This document shows positions 11,928 to 21,795 of a stretch of 64,000 bases of DNA, one piece after another. The translations under genes and the position numbers were made by a program. This stretch comes from Cardiocondyla obscurior (lineage: Eukaryota; Arthropoda; Insecta; Hymenoptera; Formicidae). Location of the stretch: assembly GCF_019399895.1 (NCBI RefSeq), contig NC_091880.1, positions 4,092,001 to 4,156,000 of the forward strand. The letters run 5' to 3'. A model generated the notes under the pieces. That model was given only the letters and a program-made list of their open reading frames with translations. It was not told the DNA's origin and searched no databases. Position 1 is the stretch's first letter; each line of letters opens with the position of its first letter.

Positions 11928-12154
11928 TCGGGCGTACGTTTTCGGGAATGCTGCTTAAGTAATCGGCGGATTTATAAAGGTCATCTACGCTAGCCGCCGT
12001 CGCCAAAGCACATGCCATACCTGACTTTCTGTGTACACTTCTCTAGTGTGCCGATGCTGTGATATTATAATAAATTACGAAGTAGTTTGCCTTTGTTGGT
12101 ACGATGACCTTACGACGAGTCGACTCAGTATTGTAAAATTTAACGGAGACATTC

Positions 12155-12352
12155 ATGTTCTGTTTAGATGATGCATCGAAGATGAGACTACCGTGTCGCC
12201 GTCGATATGATATAACCGAACCGCTATCGGTTCGTTGGACTTTTCGTCGGACTTTTCGTCGGGTTTCTCGTCGGGCTTTTCGTCGGGCTTTTCGTCGGGA
12301 GCGCCGTACGGTATCGCGCGGATTTAATTATCCGCGCGGGTCGCAAAAGTAA
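12155..12352 (+). CDS. Small Arg-rich ORF in repeat copy 2 (hypothetical, 65 aa)
   Basis: ATG to TAA, 65 codons, the counterpart of the 55-codon ORF in copy 1. It starts MFCLDDASKMRLPCRRRYDI, continues TEPLSVRW, then has about five Arg-rich tetrapeptides (TFRR, VSRR, AFRR). It ends RGFNYPRGSQK, where FNYPRG comes from the 18-bp insert. The basic tail would suit nucleic-acid binding, but no domain is recognised. Conservation of frame across two copies is the only support, and no splice or promoter evidence ties it to a transcript. Confidence 0.12.
   Translation: MFCLDDASKMRLPCRRRYDITEPLSVRWTFRRTFRRVSRRAFRRAFRRERRTVSRGFNYPRGSQK
12217..12234. other. Hairpin H1, copy 2
   Basis: A 7-bp perfect stem CGAACCG/CGGTTCG with loop CTAT, identical to copy 1 and directly before the minisatellite. 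Confidence 0.8.
12235..12294 (+). repeat. 12-bp minisatellite, copy 2 (5 units)
   Basis: Five units related to TCGGGCTTTTCG, one more than copy 1, followed by a TCGGGA remnant. Units three to five are the most homogeneous (two identical), consistent with recent slippage. Confidence 0.85.
12315..12338. other. GC hairpin present only in copy 2
   Basis: Arms CGCGCGGAT and ATCCGCGCG around a 6-base TTAATT loop form a 9-bp perfect stem. Copy 1 keeps only one CGCGCGG, as expected if the interval between the two CGCGCGG repeats was lost there (or gained here). Confidence 0.8.
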
Positions 12353-12361
12353 TTAATTGTA

Positions 12362-12379
12362 CGAACCGCAGCCGGTTCG
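12362..12379. other. Hairpin H2, copy 2
   Basis: Stem CGAACCG/CGGTTCG with loop CAGC, the same as in copy 1. H1 and H2 share their stems but differ in loop, and together they bracket the minisatellite in both copies. Confidence 0.8.
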
Positions 12380-12428
12380 TCGGGCGTGCGTTTTCGGGAG
12401 TGCCGCAAGTGATCGGCGGATTTATAAA

Positions 12429-12755
12429 CGGGAGTATCGTATTCGCGCGATTTAAACTTATCCGGGAGTGTTCGCGAGTTTCTTGTGCGAGAGGAGGGTG
12501 CTGCCTGACGTCGCGGATGTTCTGAGAGGAGGAGGAGGTCTAGGAAAGACATCGGGCTTCAGCGGAGCAACAGACGAGGTAATTAATTGTTTAAATATAT
12601 TTCTTATTATATGCAATATCGTTTTGCTTTAGATTATTTAATGTATTCGAATAATAATTAAAATTAAATATCTTTTTAACGTGCGTAATAATAATTTATC
12701 TGAAACTTAAATTATTTGGACGATGTAACAATTTAAATATGTTTGTGTGTTACAG
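12429..12755 (+). other. Flank between repeat and 40-nt exon
   Basis: A GC-rich part to 12577 ends at ACGAG|GTAATTAATT, a moderate splice donor, so 12429-12577 might be an alternative first exon joined to the exon at 12756 by a 178-nt intron. After that the sequence is AT-rich up to the acceptor GTGTGTTACAG. No TATA box or initiator is convincing. Confidence 0.25.
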
Positions 12756-12795
12756 GTCAACGCAGTTCGTAACTCTGCTGCCGCGCATCGAAACG
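12756..12795 (+). other. Candidate 40-nt internal exon
   Basis: The acceptor GTTTGTGTGTTACAG ends at 12755, and 40 bases later comes GAAACG|GTGAGTTAAA, a strong donor. Two frames are open; one reads VNAVRNSAAAHRN and the other STQFVTLLPRIET. Both continue open into the 28-nt exon at 38140 if spliced together, but neither has an upstream ATG in the exon at 34-835. A 5' UTR role is therefore most likely. The last 22 bases resemble the candidate exon at 38140-38167, including a CTGCTG(C)CGCATC-like core. Confidence 0.38.
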
Positions 12796-14221
12796 GTGAG
12801 TTAAATTATCCTTTATTCTACGTTACGGTAACAGATTTCTGAAAATTTTGTCAGGCTTGTAATCTGAATTTAAAATAAATGCAAATATATAGCGCATCGA
12901 GTTAATTGTAATATATTATAATAATTCCAGAAATAAGTATAACGTTTCATAAATCTGTTACTTAACAACGATCATACACTTGAGTGAAAAATGTAGAAGA
13001 AACATGAGCGCAATTTCGACGGCGTTTTGCACGTCGTTTACTTTTATTTCCGATATATTTAATTATTATGATAATCAAAATCAAGGGGAAAGCAATCAGC
13101 ATTGCGTACAAACGGCCAAATCTTTTTTTCGTCGTCTTTTTAAATGCGATACCGATCTTTAAAACGAAACTAACGAGAAATATACACGTGTAAGCGAACT
13201 GTTGCAATAGCAGGATTCTGTTAAGGAAAAGTAGCTACGATAAGTTTGACTCTAAGGAATTTCTTCAACCCTTAACTGCGGAATTTCTTTTCTTTGACGT
13301 AAGATCGTTTCTGCTCCCGTAACAAGATCGTACAAAGTTGCATACGTACGTAATGCCAGCAGACGAGAAAGGAAAGCATATATAACATATCATAACATAA
13401 ATGTTCGCATGTTCGTTCCTTTTTAAGCATAAATGTAAATTGCAATTTTAGAGATATCACATTCACGGGATAAGCTATTCCAATTATTTCATATTTTACA
13501 AATCAAACTTTATGCAATAAAATAAAATAACTTTTTTGTGATATTTAGTAAAATAAAATTCAATAATCAATAATCAATAAATCTTCCGTGAAATATAACG
13601 ATTTTAATTACAAAAATTTTTTCTTGAAATATTCTAAGCATTGCCTTTGAGATTTTTTCTATCGTGACACAAAGTTATCCCCGCAGAGACAGAATAATCT
13701 TGTTAAACGGTATTTATTCGTTATTTTTCTCATAATGAGAAACCATCACGGTTCGCTTGGCATTCGCTGCATCGTTAAAAAAAAATATAAAAAAATGAAA
13801 AAAAAAAAAAAACGTTCAATAACCCGTCGCGGTAACGGCTGGCTTCATAGTCGCACATTCATAGATGCGTGCATATGGAAATGCGTGTACACCGTGGCAT
13901 CGACGATGGCGTCTCGCGGCGCGCGAGGGGTCGCGGATGACGGGGATGTGGAATATTTAGAGGGCACAAGAATCGAACGCTCGCGTCGCACCATCAATAT
14001 ACATGATCTATATATCGTCTCGTCGCGAGCCGCGCGTGTGCGCGACTCTTTCGCACGGGGCTGCGTGTACATACGTGTGCATGTGCATGCATGCGCACGT
14101 CCGTTATCCGCGATTGCCGAAGCTCCAGCGATCCTCTACGCGGAAGCGAAGTCTCCTCTCCTTTTCCTTCTCCTCCTCTTCCTCTCGCTCTTTCCACATC
14201 CGTCCCCTTTTCAAACGGAAC

Positions 14222-14240
14222 GGGGGGCGGGGGGGAGGGG
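14222..14240 (+). other. G-run with quadruplex potential
   Basis: Guanine runs of 6, 7 and 4 are separated by single C and A bases. Splitting the seven-G run gives four tracts with one-base loops, a very stable quadruplex geometry. Confidence 0.65.
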
Positions 14241-15505
14241 AAACGGCGGAATTTGCATACATACGACGTCACACACTGTCCGCTTTAATATCTCCGGCCG
14301 CGGCTGGAAATTAAGTCCCGAAACCCAGGTCGATACGCGTAGAACTACCGGACCGGGCGAACGCTGCCATACTCACGATTATTTCCGCTGTTGCTCGATG
14401 TAAATGGCGCGAGTGCGTTCAAGTGCAACCGTAGCTGAAGACCAGTAATGGTTATACGCGAACATAATTTCTCTACCAATATGATTCTGAAATAACAGTA
14501 TCCATTTCGAACTATAAACGCTTCCAATAAAATATGAAAGAACCATATTATCGAGTCCACTTTATTTGAAACGAGGGGGGGAGGGTTTTTTTTCCCCTGA
14601 TAGCTACGCGATTTTCAATATTGTTATATTTGTTGAATTTTTATAAAACACATTCAGCGAAATCTTATACAACGATTAAGTTTGCTTAAATAACATAAAT
14701 CTTCTCGTGCGCTCGTAGCGCCAGTATGCGAGCAATATTTTACGTTAATCAGTGATTCTTTCTTCAAGTTTCTTCATTATGTGTTACGCTATGGTCGGTA
14801 GAGTAAGAAGTTGTAGCGCACAATAACGATTTATGCCATGCCGTTCCATCGGCTGTCGCTTCTTGTGTAGAATCGAGAAATAGTTGCAATCGTCGTTAGT
14901 CTCTTCGTAATACAAATGAGTGATCCAGATTCAGGAATGCTTTGACACAGCCTTGGCATTTTTTTCTCGAAGCATTGCTATGCAATACAATCAGACGAAT
15001 CATTAATCTCGGTACTATTATTTATGTCGGTCAATAGGTTACTTACGTATCACATTTTATTCATGTAACTGAGACATAAGTCATGACATAAGTCTATCGA
15101 ATAATTTGTAAGTGATTAATGGATTAATAGATTAGGCGAATAATAATACATTTTTCAAATAAAAAATTATTACATACATCTCTGATACGTAGAAGAAGAA
15201 AAAAATATTCAAGAGAGCATTTATTTAAATAGCGCTGTATAATTTGTAGCTGCAATTAAAGTCGGATAGGCGGCGAGGATTTTTTTTTTCTAGATTTTAT
15301 CGAACATTTTTATTTACTTGCATTGCGTTCTCTCTGTAAATCTTGTCAACACTTAACGCGTTTCGGCTTGCTTCTAAATACCAGAGCAGTGCGCGGGCAG
15401 GATCTCCAGCTGGGTCCTGGAAGGATCCTGCCGACCTGTTCCGCTCGTTGCACACACGCGTACCTGTAGGACACATAGCCGCGCATAGGGAACCGCGCGT
15501 CGTGG

Positions 15506-15534
<29 letters not shown>
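15506..15534 (+). repeat. A29 homopolymer
   Basis: Twenty-nine uninterrupted adenines. It could be a retroposon tail, but I could not see target-site duplications or a recognisable element body to its left, so it is annotated as a homopolymer. Confidence 0.9.
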
Positions 15535-15537
<3 letters not shown>

Positions 15538-16162
15538 TCATTGGCTACCATCATTCGATTTATAATTCGCATATACTTCCTCTCTCTCTTCACGCGTTTA
15601 TCTCGTATCGGGATCTCGAGTAGCCTCGAGAAAAGGCCCTACCTCTTCTCCGTTTACTTCCTCCAGCTTCCACCTTCGGGTCCGCTTCCCTCGGCCTCAC
15701 CCCGTATCGACGCGTACGCGTCGTCGCGCAGGTCCCATCGTTTCTAATAGACGATTTAAATTTTCGAATATATTCCGGCTCCTGGCTTTGTTCGCTCGTC
15801 GTGTCCTCGCACAATCCGCTTTTCTCTCGCTCTTTCTCTCTTTCTTTCTGGCGTTTCTTTGGGGACCTTCCCGCCCGCGTTATTATCGAGGCTCTCCCGC
15901 GGGAGGCTGTCGCTCTCCTTTCTGCTCCGCCAAAATGGGGCGAGGGGAAGGAGCGCAAAGGGACGAAGGCGAAGGGGAGAGGGGAATGATTTTGAAATAT
16001 TTGTCGCCGTGCATAAATTCGAAGGCGGTCGCGCATACTTAAATACGGGCCGAGTCTTCCCCGTGCTCGACTCTTACCTCTCGTGATCGTCTTATTCTTG
16101 TTAGTCTTCTTCCTTTCCATTGCCGCTCGTCCTCGGCTCGTGCTGCCGTTGCTGAATCTTAC

Positions 16163-16233
16163 CTCATCTCTTTCATCCTTCCTCGTTTTTCTTCTTCATC
16201 TTTCTCTTCTTCTTTTCGGGTCTCGACCTCCAT
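16163..16233 (-). other. Possible minus-strand start exon (weak)
   Basis: On the minus strand an ATG with a fair context (GACAATGG) at 16233 opens 23 codons (MEVETRKEEEKDEEEKRGRM and on) and ends at ATGAG|GTAAGAT, a good donor. The peptide is Lys/Glu-rich simply because the DNA is a purine tract, so the frame carries little information. No promoter is visible. Confidence 0.12.
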
Positions 16234-16411
16234 TGTCTCGCGAGCGCTAATAAACTATCCCGAGGGCCACCCTACGTAGATCCTATTGTTATTATTATTT
16301 CTACTTGCGCGGCCGCAGAAAACAGACGAAACTCACCCTGACTTTCCTTATCCTCGGATGAGCAATACCCGATATTATCCGAGATTTTTTTCTATCTTGT
16401 CGGAAATAATT

Positions 16412-16440
16412 AAAAAAAAAAAAAATATATATATATATAT
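16412..16440 (+). repeat. A14 plus (AT)n microsatellite
   Basis: Fourteen adenines run into about eight TA dinucleotides. Confidence 0.9.
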
Positions 16441-19400
16441 TTCTCTTCGATAATTTAAATTCAGTATTTTAGAAAATAAAACTTTTTTCTGAACGCTGTA
16501 AAGTAGAGATGATATTGAAATTATTTCCATTTCCAGTAATTTAATACACTCTAGTCTTTTTCCGCTCGAGCACGAGCAAAACGTTCAATGATCGCGCCGC
16601 TCGTTCTCGACTCTACAATCTCATCGTCTCTACTCCTAAGTATCCGGATAAGATTAAATCCCTCGACGACATTCTCGACGAGCTGGTCCGCTGTCCTAGC
16701 AGGAACGTTTGCAATCGAGTCACACTCGAGAAGACGCGCCGGTAACATTATATCTACCCGAGAACCCCGGCGGGGAACCCGGAAAATTAAGATTAGTAGA
16801 TAAGGTCGTCGGGACAGGGTCCTTACGGTGGTACGGCTTCATTTCGAGTACGCGTCGCAGCTGCACGTGGTCATAATGATAATCACGCAATAATCATAAT
16901 GATGATAATGATTAAGAAAGAAAGAAGAGACGAAAGAGAGAGCGAAATAGCTAACGCGGCGTTTAAAAAAAAAAGAACGTAGCAGGTAAACCGTAGAAGA
17001 AAAGAAGAAAAGAGAGAAATGGTAAAACGGGAGCCGACGCAGCAGCACGCAAACTCGAGTGTGTGCCCTGCTCCCAAATAAAACCGACATCGCGTGTAAT
17101 ATGAGAGACTTATATAGTAGTGGCTAAGATCTAATCTTGCCGTGTCTGTTCGCGAGGGAAACACTAGACACGCCGAACACATCGGCGCGACTCGGGCGGA
17201 ACGGGTCCTAAGAAACAAAAATCTCGTGCTACCTTCTTGGAAGGTGGTGTCCCGCAGATTCTGCGAGGTCGGCATCCTCGAAATATCACAAATCTCGCTA
17301 TATGCAACGTCGATAGAATACGCCGGCCGTCCGAACGATCACGAGGCGTGTCATTCGGGAAGCTTTCCGCGCGACTTGAAAATAGCTTTTGCAAGTAGAG
17401 ACGCGATTTTCCCCGAGTAACAAATTTGCAAAACAACGTCTAAAAGGTTGAGAGTGTTCTCGGGTCTTTTTATGACAACTGCAGTTGGAATTGCGAGTTC
17501 CTCGGGAATTCTTGTTCGCTACTTTAAAGTGATCATTGACAATTCTCACGTAAACGAATTGACGTTTCATTTGGTGGCTCCCACGATTGTAAATTCGCTC
17601 GAAGGAACGCACGTCGCCCAAATGTCACGTTTTTGCGCCCAGCGGGAATAACTTCGTACGTACTTCCGTCACGCGGCAATTAGGCAACTGGTGACAACAT
17701 ACGTTTCCAACAGCAGGCAAACGTTTCTCGACTTTATCTTTGAATCGATAATCTCAAATAGTCCTAATTCTTATTCCCGACAAGGATTGAGCACCGTCGA
17801 CTTTTAAGCGGATTAATTTATCACTCGAATAAGCGTCACCGAATAATAACGAACGGCGATCTTTTTAAATTAATAATAATTATAACCGTCTTATTGCGCG
17901 CCGATGCTTTATCGCTCTCGCATAGATAGGAAACAGGTCCACCGAGGAGGATCGAAAGTACGCGGTGTTTCGGTCAAGCGATTAAGTAAATGAGAATCGT
18001 TTCCCAGATTAGCATACCTCGCTGGCCGGCTGGCCGGCGGGATCGTGAAGAACGAGGGACGATATCTTGCCGAGGGTGCGCCCGTCGAGGTGCCAAAAGG
18101 GATGAATGGAAACAAAAGACCGATCGCTATCGTCGAGCACGCGATCGTCGTTGTCACGGGGTCCGGACCGATTTTCCAACGGCGAGGCAACGTGCGTGTC
18201 CTTTATGATCGTTATCTGCCATGTGGATTGCGACGAAATTTCGTTGAAACCCGAGCGCCGCTTTTGTCGTTGGGGGATTCATTATAGTAATTACTAAATG
18301 CCTGTTTCCGGTATGCGTCCCGCGTCCGGTGCACTTTATACGCGCCACCGCGGTTAAATGTCACACTTTGTATACCTCACGCAACGCGATAATAACACGG
18401 CATTATCATTGTCTATTTTGCATTTGTATTAAACGAATGATAATTATTGAGTTGTACATTAAGCGATTTTTAATAATAAATTGCAAAGATTGGTTGGTCG
18501 AATTAATATTAGATTCGGGAAAAGTAGTATGCAAATCGGAATGATAGAATCTCTGCATTTACAGCTAGTGTATTTACGGTGGCTCGTTTACGACGTTGCC
18601 TCTGCATGCGTAAAATAGCGCGTTGTCGGGGTTATACGCTCGCGACGTCGCGCGAGTAATCACGGACGCAACGCGTGTGCATGTGCACGCGTGCAGTCAT
18701 TTCAGCATGCATCGCCGTCGCGGATGCACCAGCCGGCCGCGGCTATGTAAGCGGGAGTCGAATGGAATGCCGGCAGGAATGCACGGCTCTTCTTCCCCGC
18801 AGGGCGCATTATAGAGTTACGAACTCTTCGTTACAACGGGTGGGCCGTGGCGATTTCGTTGCTTCCTCCCCCTTTCGCTTCTCTCTTTCTCTTCTTTTTC
18901 TTTTTTTCTTTTACATTTGCATGGCCCTCTGCACACGCTGGCCTAGTATAGTCCGTGCAAGTAGAAACGAAAACGTACGTAATAAAATTCACGTTGATAT
19001 TCTCGCGTAAGAACATTTCGTATAATTATCTGTAGCAAATCTCCGATAATGAAAGCCGATTGGAATTTCAAGCAAAACTTTGTCGCAATTTTCACGGCGA
19101 TACGCGATCGCACGAGAACGCACGTTCTTGTGCCAGCGAATAATTATTAACGTAAGACTGATCAAGTAACGGTACAGTATTTTATATCGCGATTTTCTCG
19201 ATGTTTCCCGCACGGAACAAAAATTCTCGCGCAACGATTGCTCCGAGAGAGCCGTCACCGTTGAATCGCATCGACTCGGAACACCCGTCGCGCCTCGGCG
19301 AGAATGATTTAAGTGCAGCCAGATATCTGTCCGCGGCATCATCGGGCCCGCGGAGCATTTAAAATTAATTTGGCCGAAACAAAGCGCGATCGATCAATAA

Positions 19401-19965
19401 GTATCGGCTCGGCAGAGCTCGAGTGGACGCGCGCTCAGCGAGAGTCGCGAAAGAGAGATAGAGACGAACGTAGACAGAGACGGGGTGTAGGTGTGGGGCG
19501 CCCCACGGGGTCTCGATTTTTGAATTTTCGGGTCATTAATCTCGCACGACACCGACAGCGCCGGAGTGTGCATCGGGGACGACTATTGTTCTAATTCAAA
19601 TCAGCTCGATCCGATCTCTAACGCTTGGCTCTCGCCATCCCGCTCCGTTTTTCTCCATCTTGCACTCGATTTCTCCGCAAAGGGAGAGATGATCCCTCCC
19701 CTCGTATCACCGACGACACGTCCACGATCGGGTGGACGTTCAACCGGCTCGTGATGTATTGTAATAGATTCGTTGCCTCTCGGAATCATGCGTTTCGCTT
19801 CAAGAATCATTACGCAAGGCGCATATATTTGTAACGAAATCTCTATCTATTTCTATAGATATACATAACATGTACATTCTTCGTCTTTCTCTCCCTCTCC
19901 CCCCCTCTCTCTTTTATTTTTATTTGTATCCTAGAATCCGTTCTGATTCGCGTCGCGGTTGAGAA

Positions 19966-19991
19966 AATTTCCATAGGCGGCTATGGAAATT
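19966..19991. other. Perfect 11-bp hairpin
   Basis: Arms AATTTCCATAG and CTATGGAAATT surround the tetraloop GCGG. The stem has no mismatch and ends sharply on both sides. It is too short for a microRNA precursor. It could be a palindromic protein site or an RNA hairpin. Confidence 0.8.
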
Positions 19992-21740
19992 GACGAGAAA
20001 CCTTGACATTCGAACGATCGCTAGTGGACGCCGGGCGACCACTCGTTAGAAATCGAGATCGATCGGCGATGGCGATCGACATGGCGAAAGGTCGGCCGAG
20101 AGGTACAATGTAACGAGTGTCTCTCGATCTTTTCATTGCCAATGGCGCATACGCGTTCCATATATGCACATGACGACTGCAACGTATTCCGAAACGTTTC
20201 GATACTACAGCGCGGCTAAAACATTATAATCTCGCTCATCTCGGTTTAGAAATTTCTCTAGAAAATTTTATTAGAACAATAAAGTTACCCTACTTAACCG
20301 ATTTACATTTTAAACCCGAAAGTTACTTTACATTTAAACACTTTTTCTGAATAATAATCATTTCTCGACATTTTACATTTTTATTTAACGTGTTGAAAAT
20401 TAACATAATGAGCGTCAGTACGATATGCAATTTGCGAGACAGCGCCTGCAGATTCGCCTTCTCTTCTGCAATATCCTCGAGGCAGGACCTTCGACACGCG
20501 TGACATGAAAGAGCGCTGGGAATAAGCATGACAATCCATCCTTTTACCAAGCGCTCTTTCGCACGAAATTACCCTAACAAGCTTAAAGATGCGTTCCCGG
20601 CGCGGGTAGGAGTCGCGGCTCAATGACCCTCCTGACGAGGAACCGCGTGTCCTTATCGAAATCCTTCCTGGAAAGAGTCCTCGCCGCGAAGTGGCACTTT
20701 CGGTTGGAAGGTGATCGCGAGACAAGAGAGCAGAAGGAGCATCGCGCGAGAGCGAAGAGGGCCTAGCTGACCACTCGAAATTAAACGGTTACTCATTCGT
20801 CTCAGCCGTGAGTTAAACGAGTAAGTCGGGACCCGCCGGCCGTGATATCTTATATCGTATTAGCAACGTTTCGCCGGTATCTTCAATTATCGCAGAGAGG
20901 TGACACTTAGGTTTTAAATGTCAGAACATTCATTCCGCCGCGTCACGACTACGTATATTATTCGCCGATTGCCGCAACGTTTTAAAGGATGCCAAATAGG
21001 ATTGTTTATACACTAACCGCGGTCCGTCTTCAAATTACCCTCTGAAAGAGAAATTTCGAGACAGTCCGGCGAGCGAAACAGCCTTTCAAGTCGGCGAGTT
21101 CAAGCAGGACTTTAACGAGGGTTCCTTGCCGTTTCATCGCGCGCGTCGACCGTTTATCCGTAATATCATCTTAATTTCGGCCCGCGTGGTCCACGGTGCT
21201 CTGTCGCGCGCATTCGGGTTTATGAAATTCTCCGTGGTCATGACGGATGGTTCCGGCCTAAGTCCGTACGTGATTCCTCTCCTTTTAGGCGCAGCCTCGC
21301 CGGCCTCTTCGTCCCTCGTCACCGTTCGCATCGGGCTTTTTTCTTTTCTCGCTCCTGCTTTTTTTTTCTGATCTTACCGGCCGATTGCCGACGCCCTGGC
21401 CCCCGGCCTCCGATGAACGACGGTAGAGGTTCACCGTAGACCTCTGCGCGAGGTCCGGCCGTCTTCTAGTGCGGCGCCGCCATGAATGAGACCGCGGGCG
21501 CAACTCTTGTAATTCAAATATTTGAATTCATTAGAGGCGATTCTCGGCCTTCCTCGACCCTACCTCGCTTTTCGCTCGCGCTTCAACCGCCCTTGATTCG
21601 GAGACTGCTGGTCTCTCGCCCTTCGCTACTTTCCACCGTTCCGTGCTCTCGAGTTCTTCTCGCTCGCCGGCCGGATAACATACGAGATTCGATACGAGTA
21701 TCTTTTGCTATTAGATAGGGCGTCTACTCATGTTTTGTCT

Positions 21741-21795
21741 GTAAGTGCGTTTACGTGCGTATTCCTCTTTCTCTCTTTTTGTCTCCGCGTTTCAG
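21741..21795 (+). other. Candidate minimal 55-nt intron
   Basis: GTAAGTGCGT opens the interval, TTTAC can serve as branch point about 40 bases before the acceptor, and a long CT tract runs to CGCGTTTCAG at 21795. All four intron signals are in order at a length close to the insect minimum. Removing it joins an ATG at 21730 (CATGTTTTGTCT) to GAATAACAAG and gives an open frame MFCLNNKHALSRLVSNPEIF that stops soon after (about 25 codons in all). The flanking exon limits are unclear and the peptide matches nothing I know. Confidence 0.25.

Larger units (their letters stand above)
11559..11976 (+). repeat. Tandem repeat, copy 1 (about 418 bp)
   Basis: The first of two adjacent long copies, starting at AAGGTCATGTACACTAG. 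It is highly similar to copy 2 over its full length. Differences are point changes, one fewer 12-bp minisatellite unit, and the absence of an 18-bp insert, which looks like a deletion between two CGCGCGG repeats. In order it holds a conserved 5' part, the small ORF start (11733), hairpin H1 (11795-11812), the minisatellite (11813-11860) and hairpin H2 (11910-11927). No terminal inverted repeats, reverse-transcriptase-like frame or poly(A) tail show it to be a known transposon class. Confidence 0.85.
11977..12428 (+). repeat. Tandem repeat, copy 2 (about 452 bp)
   Basis: The second adjacent copy, starting at AAGGTCATCTACGCTAG and running to the shared TCGGCGGATTTATAAA end. It has five minisatellite units where copy 1 has four. 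It also has an 18-bp insert that completes a strong GC hairpin (12315-12338). In one antisense frame a 2-base indel relative to copy 1 breaks the reading frame, which argues against a protein on the minus strand. The boundary with the flank 12429-12577 is blurred because short related motifs (CGCGCG, ATTTAA, TATCCG) continue there. Confidence 0.85.
12796..21740. other. Long gene-poor stretch, putative intron 2 (first part)
   Basis: AT-rich DNA to about 13.85 kb is followed by CpG and pyrimidine-rich blocks at 13.85-14.4, 15.35-16.35, 16.55-17.7 and 18.0-21.7 kb, with AT-rich gaps between. Open frames here are low-complexity Arg/Ser-rich and lie on both strands. GTAAGT- or GTGAGT-like sites at 15109 and 20806 lack acceptors at exon distance. 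No gene is called. Confidence 0.4.

Noticed and set aside
11731..12018. 95-codon minus-strand ATG frame through repeat copy 1 with PDEK repeats
   Set aside because: The matching stretch in copy 2 has a 2-base indel and a stop, so the frame is not conserved.
15506..15534. A29 run as a retroposon tail
   Set aside because: No element body or target-site duplication could be seen; simple homopolymers are frequent here.
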